64,000 nt of DNA from Actinomycetes bacterium (GCA_024276495.1 JAJRXC010000013.1:98487-162486); one strand, 5' to 3'. Counted from the stretch's first letter, positions 26,598 to 34,127 are shown. A program made the numbers and translations. Notes: generated from the sequence alone by a model not told the origin.

Positions 26598-27272
26598 TCA
26601 ATCGCCGCGCTGTTCGAGCAACTCGACCAGGGTTGCTGCGAACCGTTCGGCGTCGCCGGGCCACCGGGCGGTGATCAACGCCCCGTCCTCGACGACGAAT
26701 CCCTTGCCGTGGACCGGAAGCAACGGTCCGGGCTTCCACTCGCCATCAGGCCCGATGGCGCGGCGAACCTCGTCTTGGACCCACTCCGGATAGGTGCGGA
26801 AGTAGTCGCCGCGGGTGGCCTTCGTCGCGATCCGGGCCCCCTTCTCGAACCGTTTCGGCAGCCCGGTGAGGGTGCGCCCGGCCACGACCGACATTTCCGA
26901 TTCCGGGTCGACGGAACGGGCGAGAACCACCGTGCCGTGGCAGATCGCGCCGACCGGCGCGTCGGCACGGAAGAACGCCACGACCGCATGCTGCAGCGAC
27001 GTGTCCTCGAGGTATTGACGCATCCCGCGGGCGTGGCCACCGGGGAGCACGAGCAGGTCGAACCGTCCGGGTTCGATGTCGGCGTAGCGAATCGGCGAAC
27101 GAAAGGCATCGGTCGCCGTCATCTCCTCGTACGCCGCGGCGTGTGCGGGCCGGGCCTTGACCTGGCCGAGGAGCACACCGGACAACATGTCGGGATCACA
27201 TGCACCGATCGAACCGTCGCCGGTCGCGAAGGTCACCTCGTGGCCTGCGTCCGTCAGGACCCGCCACGGCAC
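26598..27272 (-). CDS. DJ-1/PfpI family protein
   Basis: The class-I amidotransferase-like fold has the nucleophile elbow GAICHGTVVLARS and LVLPGGHARGMRQYL, as in DJ-1/PfpI proteins that act as glyoxalases, deglycases or chaperones. The first standard start is GTG 27272, giving 224 residues. Family-like sequence clearly continues upstream: TTVVIALANRDFDPTEVAV, the usual N-terminal strand. A stop codon lies four codons beyond it, and the only codon at the expected start position is ATC (27327-27329). Real translation may therefore begin at ATC 27329, or the gene has lost its start. Confidence 0.8.
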   Translation of the reverse strand: MPWRVLTDAGHEVTFATGDGSIGACDPDMLSGVLLGQVKARPAHAAAYEEMTATDAFRSPIRYADIEPGRFDLLVLPGGHARGMRQYLEDTSLQHAVVAFFRADAPVGAICHGTVVLARSVDPESEMSVVAGRTLTGLPKRFEKGARIATKATRGDYFRTYPEWVQDEVRRAIGPDGEWKPGPLLPVHGKGFVVEDGALITARWPGDAERFAATLVELLEQRGD

Positions 27273-27385
27273 GGCTACCTCGGTGGGGTCGAAGTCCCGG
27301 TTGGCGAGGGCGATGACGACGGTGGTGATGGGGGGACGTTACACGGCGCCGCCGCCGGGGCGACCTCGGCCCCGCTCGCGGTTCG

Positions 27386-28228
27386 TCAGTCGAGCGCGGC
27401 GGTGTACAGCGAGTGGACCCGCCGGGTCACAGGGCCGGGCCGGCCGGATCCGATCGGGCGGTCGTCGATGGTGACGGTCGGTCGGATCTCGGTGGTCGTG
27501 CCGGTGAGAAAGACCTCGTCGGCGGCGAACAGCTCGTCGAGCTCGATGCGGCGTTCATCGACGGGGATGCCGGCGGCTCGGGCGAGGTCGATCACCACGG
27601 CCCGGGTCACGCCGGCGAGGACGAGATCGTCGGCCGGTGCCGTGATCAGCCGGTTGTCGTTCACTATGAAGATGTTGTTGTGGGCGCCTTCGGTGACGAC
27701 GCCGTCACGATGAAGGACGACATCGGTGACGCCGGCTTCGGTCGCGGCCTGTTGGGCGAGCACGTTCGGCAGCAGCCCGGTGGCCTTGATGCGAGGGAGC
27801 AGCCACCGCAGGTCCGGGTGGGTGATGGCAGAGCTGCCCCGGTCGAAGTCGGCGGGTGTCGCGGCGGACAGCGTCTTCGTGGCGGCGTACACGGTTGGCG
27901 TGACGGCGTCGATCGGGAAGGCATGTGTCCTCGGGGCAACCCCTCGTGTCACCTGGAGGTAGATCATCGCGAGGCTGGCGTCGGCGAGCCGATTGCGGCG
28001 GATCAGTTCGTCGTGGACCGGGACGAGAGCGGTGACATCGAACTCGATGCGGATCTCGGCCAGCCCGTCGGCCAGGCGGGCCAGATGGCGGTCGAGAAAG
28101 GCGCACCGACCGTGGTGGATCGCCGTTGCCTCGTAGCACGCGTCGCCGAGCAGGAAGCCGCGATCGTCGACGGACACGAATGCCTTGTCGTGGGGCAGGT
28201 ACTCGCCGTTGAGATACACGGTGTCCAT
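27386..28228 (-). CDS. Class IV PLP aminotransferase (D-amino-acid / branched-chain type)
   Basis: 280 residues from ATG 28228. It is a fold-type IV PLP enzyme with the start VYLNGEYLPHDKAFVSVDDRG, the PLP lysine in LLPRIKATGLLPNVLAQQ and EGAHNNIFIV. DELFAADEVFLTGTTTEIRP near the C-terminus binds the cofactor phosphate. The residues around the lysine resemble D-alanine aminotransferase more than IlvE, but specificity cannot be assigned. The longer open frame upstream of 28228 runs through the inverted repeat and is not coding. Confidence 0.82.
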   Translation of the reverse strand: MDTVYLNGEYLPHDKAFVSVDDRGFLLGDACYEATAIHHGRCAFLDRHLARLADGLAEIRIEFDVTALVPVHDELIRRNRLADASLAMIYLQVTRGVAPRTHAFPIDAVTPTVYAATKTLSAATPADFDRGSSAITHPDLRWLLPRIKATGLLPNVLAQQAATEAGVTDVVLHRDGVVTEGAHNNIFIVNDNRLITAPADDLVLAGVTRAVVIDLARAAGIPVDERRIELDELFAADEVFLTGTTTEIRPTVTIDDRPIGSGRPGPVTRRVHSLYTAALD

Positions 28229-28257
28229 CGCCGCAACGTAGCGCCCCACCCCTCCCC

Positions 28258-28323
28258 TCGACCCCTCGAAATCTGTGGCGCAGGTGTACACGCGGTGTAG
28301 GCCAGGCGCCCTGATTTCGGGAT
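28258..28323 (+). repeat. Left imperfect inverted repeat of the DUF559 unit
   Basis: Shares with the reverse complement of 29304-29373, in the same order: TCGACCC, the exact 12-mer CGAAATCTGTGG (28267-28278), a CAGGTGTACACG-type half palindrome, GCGCCCT (28306-28312) and CGGGAT (28318-28323). The centre CAGGTGTACACG / CGGTGTAGGCCAG is a decayed version of the perfect palindrome at the right end. Confidence 0.55.
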
Positions 28324-28354
28324 GCGGGAGGAGGTGAGCTGAGCGGACGGCAAG

Positions 28355-29347
28355 ATGATCCGGCAGCTTCCCCGGTTCGCACGACGAATCGGAGCACAGG
28401 TGCAAGACGCCGACGCGGTGGCTGTTCGGCTTCGCCACCAGCACGGGATCATCAATCGACAGCAGGCACTGGACTGCGGGCTCAGCGCCCGACAGATCAC
28501 GTATCGCGTCCGAGCCGGTGTGTGGCATCGCGAAGCGCGGGGCGTCTACCGCCACCAACTCTTTCGGCCGACGTGGCGTAGCCGCCTTCTGGTGGCGTGC
28601 TTCGAGCTCAACGCGGTGGCGAGCCATCGTTCGGCTGCCGCGCTGCACCGGATCGAAGACTTCCCGCCCGGCCGTGTCGAAGTGGTGATGGCTCCCGGGA
28701 GGTGGCGTCGACCCCCGGCCGTGACCGTGCATCAATCGACCCAGACGGATCGCCTCGACACGGCCCTCATCGACGCCATCCCGTGTGCCGGGTTGACCCG
28801 AACGGTGCTCGATCTCGCGGCCGTGACCGATCGCCCCCGGCTCGAGGCGGCGATCGACTTCGTCCTTCGTGAACGGGGTGTTGATCTCGTCGACCTGTCA
28901 ACAGTGCTGGCTCGCCACTCGCGCCGTGGCCGTGACGGCTGCGGCAAGCTCCGCGCCGTGCTCGACGAACGGCTCGGTCGATCGGGGATTCCGCTCTCCC
29001 GGTGGAGCCGCATGGTGGGTGAGTTGCTCGTGAGCGGCGGGATCCCCGCGCCCGTTTACGAACATGTCGTGACCGACGATGCCGGGCGGTTCCTCGGGCA
29101 GGTTGATCTCGCCTACCCGGCCGCCCGGGTCGCGATCGAGCTCGACAGTGTCAGCTGGCATCTCAACCGGGAGTCGTTCGAGAAGGACCCGCAGCGTCGG
29201 AACCGGCTCACGTGGCCGGTTGGGTCGTGCTCAACTACACGTGGCGCCGAACGGTTGACGACGCGGCCGGCGTTCGTCGGGAAGTCGCCGCCGCACTTCG
29301 TCGATCCCCGTTCTGAGGGCGCTCAGTGCACACGCCGTGTGCACTGA
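28355..29347 (+). CDS. AbiEi-type winged-helix plus DUF559 (Vsr-like) protein, frameshifted near its end
   Basis: The 330-residue open frame has an N-terminal AbiEi-like winged helix (GIINRQQALDCGLSARQITY and RGVYRHQLF), as found in type IV antitoxins. The C-terminal Vsr/DUF559 endonuclease-like core GQVDLAYPAARVAIELDSVS and DPQRRNRLT has the expected Asp and Glu metal ligands (~residues 247-260). After RRNRLT the frame becomes unrelated. One frame over, GWVVLNYTWRRTVDDAAGV follows and ends at TGA 29314-29316, which is the normal family C-terminus. One lost C in CTCACG(C)TGG near 29211 explains it. No AbiEii toxin partner is adjacent. The gene is probably decayed or affected by a sequencing indel. 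Confidence 0.7.
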   Translation: MIRQLPRFARRIGAQVQDADAVAVRLRHQHGIINRQQALDCGLSARQITYRVRAGVWHREARGVYRHQLFRPTWRSRLLVACFELNAVASHRSAAALHRIEDFPPGRVEVVMAPGRWRRPPAVTVHQSTQTDRLDTALIDAIPCAGLTRTVLDLAAVTDRPRLEAAIDFVLRERGVDLVDLSTVLARHSRRGRDGCGKLRAVLDERLGRSGIPLSRWSRMVGELLVSGGIPAPVYEHVVTDDAGRFLGQVDLAYPAARVAIELDSVSWHLNRESFEKDPQRRNRLTWPVGSCSTTRGAERLTTRPAFVGKSPPHFVDPRSEGAQCTRRVH

Positions 29348-29373
29348 GACCACAGATTTCGGGGAAGGGTCGA
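29304..29373 (-). repeat. Right imperfect inverted repeat with a perfect 13-bp palindrome
   Basis: Contains CCACAGATTTCG (29350-29361), the exact complement of the 12-mer at the left end. The palindrome CTCAGTGCACACG / CGTGTGCACTGAG lies at 29322-29334 and 29336-29348. As RNA it would fold as an 11-bp stem with a 5-nt loop and could also terminate transcription between the gene and the tRNA. There is no T tract. Confidence 0.6.
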
Positions 29374-29374
29374 G

Positions 29375-29445
29375 AGCGGGTGACGGGAATCGAACCCGCG
29401 TTATCAGCTTGGGAAGCTGATGTTCTACCATTGAACTACACCCGC
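29375..29445 (-). tRNA. tRNA-Gly (anticodon CCC)
   Basis: 71 nt fold into a complete cloverleaf. The acceptor is GCGGGTG/CACCCGC, the D stem GTTC/GAAC, and the anticodon stem TCAGC/GCTGA with loop TTCCCAA, so the anticodon is CCC. The variable loop has four bases and the T arm is GCGGG-TTCGATT-CCCGT. CCA is not encoded. The 3' end is two bases from the right inverted repeat. Confidence 0.95.
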
Positions 29446-29480
29446 GGAAGCGCCGATCGTAGCGGGTGCGCGGCCCGGCG

Positions 29481-30482
29481 TCACCGGTCGAGCGGGGAAC
29501 TCCACTCGACGGTCGTGCCGCCATCGGGATGGGCGGCAACCGAGAAATGGCCGCGGGCGATGCGGGCCCGTTCGGCGAGGTTGGTGTGGCCGCTCTGACG
29601 AGTGGGTTCGGCCGGCATGCCGATGCCGTCGTCGCTGACCGTGACGGTGACGTGGCCGTTGAGGGCGCTGACCTCGATGGCGGCGGCGGACGCTTCGGCA
29701 TGGCGGGCGACGTTCGTGAGGCTCTCGCGGGCCACGGCCAGCACGTCTTCATGAAGCGCCTTCGGGATCCGGTCGACCGGGCCGTGAAACGACACCGACG
29801 GCTCGAAGCCGAGCGACGGGATGAGACTCGTGGCGATCTCGACGACCCGGACTCGGAGATCATCCTGGGAGCGTTGATCGTTGCGGATGTCGAAGATCAG
29901 CGCACGAATGGACCGGATCACGTCGTCGAGGGTGCCGACCGCCGCCTCCACCCGAGCGGCCTTCTCGGGATCAGCGATGCCGGAGACGGTCGCCTGGAGA
30001 CTCATGCCGAGCGCGAACAGCTCCTGGATGACCGTGTCGTGCATGTTCTTGGCGATGCGCTCGTGGTCCTCGGCGAGGATGCGGCGGCGGACCGACTCGA
30101 TCTGACGTTCCTCGGCGGCGACGATGGTGGTGACGTCGCGGACCGCTGCGATCACCAGGTCGCTTCCGAGCGGGGAGAGCGAGATCTGGACGGGGAACGT
30201 CGACCCGTCGCCCCGTACCGCCTCGAGCCGAAGGCCGCTGCCCATCGGCCTCCGGTGGGGGTCGGCGTGGAACTCGGCTCGGAGCGCGGCGTGGCGCTCG
30301 GCCATCGCGGCAGGCAACAAGAACTCGACCTGCATTCCGGTGACGCCCTCGGGTCGACCGAAAACCCGGTCGGCCTCGAGATTGGCGAGTCTGACGCACC
30401 CGCTGCGATCGACGAGCAGCATCGCATCGGGGACGCTCTCCCACACGCCTCGGGCGTCGATGCCGTCAAAGGAGTGCTCCAC
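29481..30482 (-). CDS. PAS-domain sensor histidine kinase (NarL/DosS-type)
   Basis: 333 residues from GTG 30482, preceded by TACTGT six bases upstream, which suits a leaderless start. Residues ~8-125 form a PAS domain (VPDAMLLVDRSGCVRLANLEADRVFG) followed by a PAC-like segment. A HisKA_3 dimerisation domain has the phospho-histidine in ERIAKNMHDTVIQELFALG. The HATPase has ARESLTNVARHAEAS and VSDDGIGM. There is no membrane helix or heme GAF domain, so the signal is sensed in the cytoplasm through PAS. It is the probable partner of the DevR-like regulator at 32.0 kb. A DosR-like box lies 49 bp upstream. Confidence 0.87.
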   Translation of the reverse strand: MEHSFDGIDARGVWESVPDAMLLVDRSGCVRLANLEADRVFGRPEGVTGMQVEFLLPAAMAERHAALRAEFHADPHRRPMGSGLRLEAVRGDGSTFPVQISLSPLGSDLVIAAVRDVTTIVAAEERQIESVRRRILAEDHERIAKNMHDTVIQELFALGMSLQATVSGIADPEKAARVEAAVGTLDDVIRSIRALIFDIRNDQRSQDDLRVRVVEIATSLIPSLGFEPSVSFHGPVDRIPKALHEDVLAVARESLTNVARHAEASAAAIEVSALNGHVTVTVSDDGIGMPAEPTRQSGHTNLAERARIARGHFSVAAHPDGGTTVEWSSPLDR

Positions 30483-30530
30483 CGCGTCACAGTAGCGAAC
30501 CGGTCGTGCTCTGGTACGACCCGGGCTCTC

Positions 30531-30544
30531 GGGACGTTCGACCC
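30531..30544. promoter_or_regulatory. DosR-like box between histidine kinase and receiver-like/pfkB genes
   Basis: GGGACGTTCGACCC matches the GGGxC-N4-GxCCC form seen at three other promoters here, with one half-site deviation (GACCC). It sits in the divergent region. The plus-strand hexamer TTTCGT starts 24 bases downstream, the same offset as the -10 elements at the other boxes. Confidence 0.5.
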
Positions 30545-30618
30545 TGTCCACCGGCGAAGACAGGCGGTTTCGTGGTGAAACCCGACACGACCGTCGAGAA
30601 TCCGTGGGGAGTGGCCCT

Positions 30619-31050
30619 GTGCGGCGTCGAAACATCGAACTCGAACCGACCGACTGGCAGGCCAGTGATGGCCGACCGCGGGTGCTGATCGAGCACCACG
30701 ACTCGTCGATCGGTGTCGCGGTGGGAAACCTGCTGACCGCCGAGGGATACGCCGTCTCCCACTGTCGTGGGCCCGAGGCGCGGGCCGGGAAGTGCCCGTT
30801 GGTGCAAGAAGGTGAGTGTGAGCGGGCCGAGGAGGCCGATGTCGTCTTCTTCGGGTTGGAGTTGTCGGATGTCGGCGATCGTGAGGTCCTGCGCAGCCTG
30901 CGCGAGCACTTCGCCGGAACGCCGGTGATCGTGGAACTGCCCGTGTCGCGGATTCCCGTGTACGAAGAAGAGCTCGAGGGATGTTTCGTCGTTCCCCAGC
31001 CTCTCACCAGGGACACCCTTCTCCAGGCGGTTGACCGAGCGCTGCGGTGA
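30619..31050 (+). CDS. Receiver-like protein lacking the phospho-acceptor Asp
   Basis: 143 residues from GTG 30619, with GGGGAG just upstream. An extension to GTG 30604 is possible. The fold pattern is that of a response-regulator receiver: strand RVLIEHHDSS, helix, ADVVFFGLELSD, TPVIVELPV and VVPQPLTRDTLLQAVDRAL. The phosphorylated Asp is replaced (FFGL, Gly79) and the conserved Lys is Gln127. Cys49, Cys59, Cys67 and Cys122 cluster around an insertion, so a redox- or metal-linked role is possible. Its stop overlaps the start of the PfkB gene by four bases, which puts it in the dormancy-type cluster. Confidence 0.6.
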   Translation: MRRRNIELEPTDWQASDGRPRVLIEHHDSSIGVAVGNLLTAEGYAVSHCRGPEARAGKCPLVQEGECERAEEADVVFFGLELSDVGDREVLRSLREHFAGTPVIVELPVSRIPVYEEELEGCFVVPQPLTRDTLLQAVDRALR

Positions 31051-31991
31051 GCGACGCGCCGGCTGTCACCACCGTCACCCTCAACCCAACGATCGATGTC
31101 GGCCTCGAGGTCGACCGATTCCTGGTCGACCACAAGATGTTGGCGACATCGGTTCGTCGGGAACCCGGGGGCGGTGGGGTCAACGTCGCCCGGTCGCTGC
31201 GCCGGTTGGGGACCGACTGCCTCGCCGTCGTGGGTGTGGCCGGACCGACCGGAACCGAGCTCGTGACCCTCCTGGCGGCGGAGGACGTTCGCGTCCACGA
31301 GCAGCCGATGGCGGGCGTCACCCGCGAGTCCTTCTCGCTCACCGACGCGTCGTCGGGTGCGCAGTACCGGGTGGTGACGCCGGGACCCCGCGTGTCGTCG
31401 CCGGGACCGTTGATCGCCGAGATCATCGATCGGTGTCTCGGCTGCGAGATCGTCGTCTTGTCGGGCCGTCTCAATCCCGGCCTGTCGGCCGCCACGTATC
31501 GGCAGATCGCCGACGGTCCGGCGGGATCATTGGTCGTCGTCGACTGCGCCCCGCCGGCGCTCGACGAGGTCGTTCGCGGCGCAGCGGCGCTGGTCAAGCC
31601 GAGCCGGCGCGAGTTGGCGGCCGTGGTCGGCGAGGCGTTGGCGACGCGGTCAGATGTCGTTGCGGCGGCCCGGTCGGTGCTCGCGGCGGGCGAGGTGGGG
31701 GCGCTCGTCGTCTCGCTCGGCGCGCAGGGGGCGGTGCTGGTCGAACGTGACCGTACCGCCCACTACTTCGCGGCGCCGCTGGTGACGGCCGTCGTCAGCA
31801 CGGTCGGGTGTGGCGACGCGATGGTGGCGGGGATGGTGCGGGCTCTCGAGCTCGGCCGTCCGCTCAAGATCGCGGTCGGGTTCGGTGTCGCCGCCGGCAC
31901 CGCGGCCGCGACGTCGCCGGGGACCCGCCTGTTCGATCCGGCGCTGGCCCGCGCGCTCGAGCGTGAGATGGGCCCGCCGGAAGTGGTGTGA
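31047..31991 (+). CDS. pfkB: PfkB family sugar-phosphate kinase (6-phosphofructokinase-2 type)
   Basis: A 314-residue ribokinase-fold kinase with TVTLNPTIDVGLEVD, REPGGGGVNVARSLRRLG and the ATP-site motif VSTVGCGDAMVAGMVRAL. The last keeps the catalytic Asp although GAGDS has become GCGDA. It would phosphorylate fructose-6-phosphate or tagatose-6-phosphate. In M. tuberculosis a pfkB gene (Rv2029c) belongs to the DosR regulon, and here too a pfkB homologue lies beside the devR-like gene and universal stress genes. GTG 31047 overlaps the previous stop. Confidence 0.85.
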   Translation: MSDAPAVTTVTLNPTIDVGLEVDRFLVDHKMLATSVRREPGGGGVNVARSLRRLGTDCLAVVGVAGPTGTELVTLLAAEDVRVHEQPMAGVTRESFSLTDASSGAQYRVVTPGPRVSSPGPLIAEIIDRCLGCEIVVLSGRLNPGLSAATYRQIADGPAGSLVVVDCAPPALDEVVRGAAALVKPSRRELAAVVGEALATRSDVVAAARSVLAAGEVGALVVSLGAQGAVLVERDRTAHYFAAPLVTAVVSTVGCGDAMVAGMVRALELGRPLKIAVGFGVAAGTAAATSPGTRLFDPALARALEREMGPPEVV

Positions 31992-32005
31992 GGGGGCGTG
32001 CCCGG

Positions 32006-32683
32006 TCAGTCGTACTTGCGGCGTTGGCGTTCTTCGAGTCGGGCGGCGAGTGCCGCGGCTTCGGTTCGGCGAACCATCCCGAGCTTCGCGAGCACGCTCG
32101 ACACATAGTTCTTGACGGTCTTCTCGGCGATGAAGAGCGCTTCACCGATCTCGCGGTTCGAACGCCCCTCGCCGATCAGGTCGAACACGCGGCGTTCCTT
32201 CTCGGTGAGTGAGGCGAGCGCCCCGGCCTCGGTGGACCGCAGGCGCTGCATCGCCATGCGGGTCTCGGCTGCGTCGAGGAGTTGGGCGCCGTCGGCGACC
32301 TTGCGGATGGAGTCGACGAGGTCGTTGCCGCGGATCTGTTTGAGCACGAAGCCGGCGGCGCCGGCCAGGGATGCGTCGACGAGCGCTTCGTCGTCGGCGA
32401 ACGACGTGAGGATCAGGCATTGGGTGTCGGGGTGGTTTGCCCGGATGTCGCGACATGTCGCGATGCCGCTGGCGGAGTCGTCGCCGAGGCGGACGTCGAG
32501 AACGGCGACGTCGGGTTGGTGGCGGGCGACGACGGCCAGCATCTCGGCGCTGGAGCCGGCCTCGCCCACCACCTCCATGTCGATCTCGGCGTTGACCAGT
32601 TCGGCGACTCCGTGACGCACGATCTCGTGGTCGTCGAGGAGCACAACTCGAATGGTCGACGTGGCGGGATTGTTGGTGGGCAC
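32006..32683 (-). CDS. devR: DevR/DosR-like response regulator
   Basis: A 225-residue NarL-family regulator. The receiver has RVVLLDDHEIVRHGVAELV, the phospho-acceptor in PDVAVLDVRLGDDSASG, and CLILTSFADDEALVDASLAGAAG as in DevR. The LuxR-type HTH is LTEKERRVFDLIGEGRSNRE followed by FIAEKTVKNYVSSVLAKLGM, nearly the DevR recognition helix sequence. It would bind GGGAC-N4-GTCCC sites, four of which are present nearby. It is the third gene of an operon headed by the box at 34066 (PNPOx, USP, devR), so autoregulation is likely. Confidence 0.92.
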   Translation of the reverse strand: MPTNNPATSTIRVVLLDDHEIVRHGVAELVNAEIDMEVVGEAGSSAEMLAVVARHQPDVAVLDVRLGDDSASGIATCRDIRANHPDTQCLILTSFADDEALVDASLAGAAGFVLKQIRGNDLVDSIRKVADGAQLLDAAETRMAMQRLRSTEAGALASLTEKERRVFDLIGEGRSNREIGEALFIAEKTVKNYVSSVLAKLGMVRRTEAAALAARLEERQRRKYD

Positions 32684-32693
32684 GAATGCTTGT

Positions 32694-33596
32694 CTAGCCG
32701 GGGATGACCGCGGTCGGACAGTGCGGCCGGTGAATCAGCGCGGTCGTCGTGGATCCCAGGAAGAAGTGGGGGAGCCCGGTGCGCCCCCGTTGCCCGAGGA
32801 CCAGGAGGTCGGCGGACTCCGATCGGCTCATGAGGACCCACCGCGGGTCGCCTTCGGCGATCTCGCGGCCGACCCGTGAGGGTTCGACTCCGAGCGCCGC
32901 GCACACCTTGTCCGCCGTCTCGTTCACCGTTGCCCTCGCGGCCGCCTTGAGCGCACGGATGTCGAAACGGTTGACCCCGTAGAGGATCGGCCCGTCGATC
33001 GGGGTCTGCCACGAGGAGATGGCGATGATCTCGGCGTCGTCCTCTGCGGTCGCGACTGCCCAGGTCAGGGCATTCATCGAGTGATCGGAGCCATCGACCC
33101 CTACCACGATCCGCTCACATGGGGTAGATGGGACCGGCGTTTCGTGGCAAGGGACGATGACAAGTGGGACCGGGGAGTGATCGGCGCAGTAGCGACCCAC
33201 CGAACCGATCACATTGCTCCGCACCGGTCCACGCCCGCGTGTGCCGACCACCAAAAGTTCGGCATCGCGAGCGGCCTCGACGAGCACCGGACCGGCGTCG
33301 CCGTGGAATACAGCAGGTTCTTCGTGGGGAACTCCTTCAAGGGTGTCGAGACAGGCGGAGGCGGCGTCACGCGCGGCGGCCTCCATCTCTTCGAACGGAG
33401 GGGCGGCGCCGGGGCCGAACGGGCTCGGCGCCCACACGGCCAGCGGGTAGTCCCAGGCGTGAACGGGTCGGACGGGTCCGAACCGGCCGGTTCGGGCGGC
33501 TGCCCATTCGAGGGCACGGATCGAGGGTTGTCCCCCGTCGACGCCGACCATGATGCCGTGGCGCTCCTCGGCGGCCGCGGCGAGATCTTCGCTCAT
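32694..33596 (-). CDS. Tandem universal stress protein
   Basis: 300 residues with two UspA domains (~10-150 and ~160-300). Each has the ATP-binding pattern G-2x-G-9x-G-S: GTRGRGPVRSNVIGS in the first and GQRGRTGLPHFFLGS in the second, so both should bind ATP. Tandem-Usp proteins such as Rv2623 and Rv2005c are DosR targets in M. tuberculosis and slow growth in hypoxia. ATG 33596 overlaps the stop of the PNPOx-like gene (ATGA), and devR follows after 10 bp. Confidence 0.92.
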   Translation of the reverse strand: MSEDLAAAAEERHGIMVGVDGGQPSIRALEWAAARTGRFGPVRPVHAWDYPLAVWAPSPFGPGAAPPFEEMEAAARDAASACLDTLEGVPHEEPAVFHGDAGPVLVEAARDAELLVVGTRGRGPVRSNVIGSVGRYCADHSPVPLVIVPCHETPVPSTPCERIVVGVDGSDHSMNALTWAVATAEDDAEIIAISSWQTPIDGPILYGVNRFDIRALKAAARATVNETADKVCAALGVEPSRVGREIAEGDPRWVLMSRSESADLLVLGQRGRTGLPHFFLGSTTTALIHRPHCPTAVIPG

Positions 33597-34030
33597 GGAG
33601 CGACCTCCTCTTGGGGGACGGGCACCAGTTGGCGGCCGGTCACCCGGTGAGGATGGATGTGGATGAAACGCGCCTTGTCGCCGGTGGCCCACGGTTCGAG
33701 GTCGAGGTCCTGGTCGTGGATGACCGACGGCAGAGTGCGGGACTCTCGGGCCTCGCCGTGCACGACCACCGACCAGCCGACCCGGTTGCACTCGTCGATG
33801 TGGTCGATCTCGAACGCGACCCGTTGACCCATGAGCGCGGCGGCGAGCTTTGTGCCTTCGGCGGTGCGAACGACGATCGTGCCCTCGTCGAGGGTGTAGT
33901 TCACGGGGAAGATGTCGGGCTGCGCGCCGACCGAGACCACAAGACGACCGACCTGATGGTCGGCCAGCTTCGTCCAGCACTCCGGTTCGGGGAGCGACTC
34001 GATCGTGTGGGTCTCGCGGCTCTCGCCCAT
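33593..34030 (-). CDS. Pyridoxamine 5'-phosphate oxidase-like flavin-binding protein
   Basis: A 145-residue split-barrel protein: CWTKLADHQVGRLVVSVGAQ, IFPVNYTLDEGTIVVRTAEG and WSVVVHGEAR are typical of the PNPOx-like family that binds FMN, F420 or heme. It is the first gene of the minus-strand operon with a tandem Usp and devR. A DosR-like box ends 36 bp from the ATG and a GACCAT hexamer stands six bases before it, so expression is probably DevR-dependent and leaderless. Its reductase substrate is unknown. Confidence 0.82.
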   Translation of the reverse strand: MGESRETHTIESLPEPECWTKLADHQVGRLVVSVGAQPDIFPVNYTLDEGTIVVRTAEGTKLAAALMGQRVAFEIDHIDECNRVGWSVVVHGEARESRTLPSVIHDQDLDLEPWATGDKARFIHIHPHRVTGRQLVPVPQEEVAP

Positions 34031-34065
34031 GCCTTGATGGTCGGAGACCGGCCGGATTTCCGACA

Positions 34066-34079
34066 GGGACCTACGTCCC
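34066..34079. promoter_or_regulatory. DosR-like box of the PNPOx-usp-devR operon
   Basis: GGGACCTACGTCCC is a near-perfect palindrome equal to the core of the M. tuberculosis DosR motif (GGGAC-N4-GTCCC). Its near edge is 36 bp from the ATG at 34030, identical to the spacing at 40973 and 43914. Confidence 0.75.
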
Positions 34080-34127
34080 AAATCTCGTCGGTGCCACGGC
34101 CCCGGGCTCGGTGTAGGTTGCCGTCCG

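Larger units (their letters stand above)
28251..29374. mobile_element. Candidate small mobile unit: DUF559 gene framed by inverted repeats
   Basis: A single AbiEi/DUF559-type gene lies between two related sequences in opposite orientation, 28258-28323 and 29304-29373. Each holds an internal palindrome. The right end stops two bases before the 3' end of tRNA-Gly. The left end begins about 30 bp from the aminotransferase start. No transposase is present. If this is an element, the Vsr-like nuclease or a trans-acting enzyme must mobilise it. This is inference from the repeats. Confidence 0.4.

Noticed and set aside
29481..30482. Calling the kinase a heme-based DosS/DosT oxygen sensor
   Set aside because: It has a PAS domain but no GAF pair and no obvious proximal heme ligand motif, so the signal is left open.
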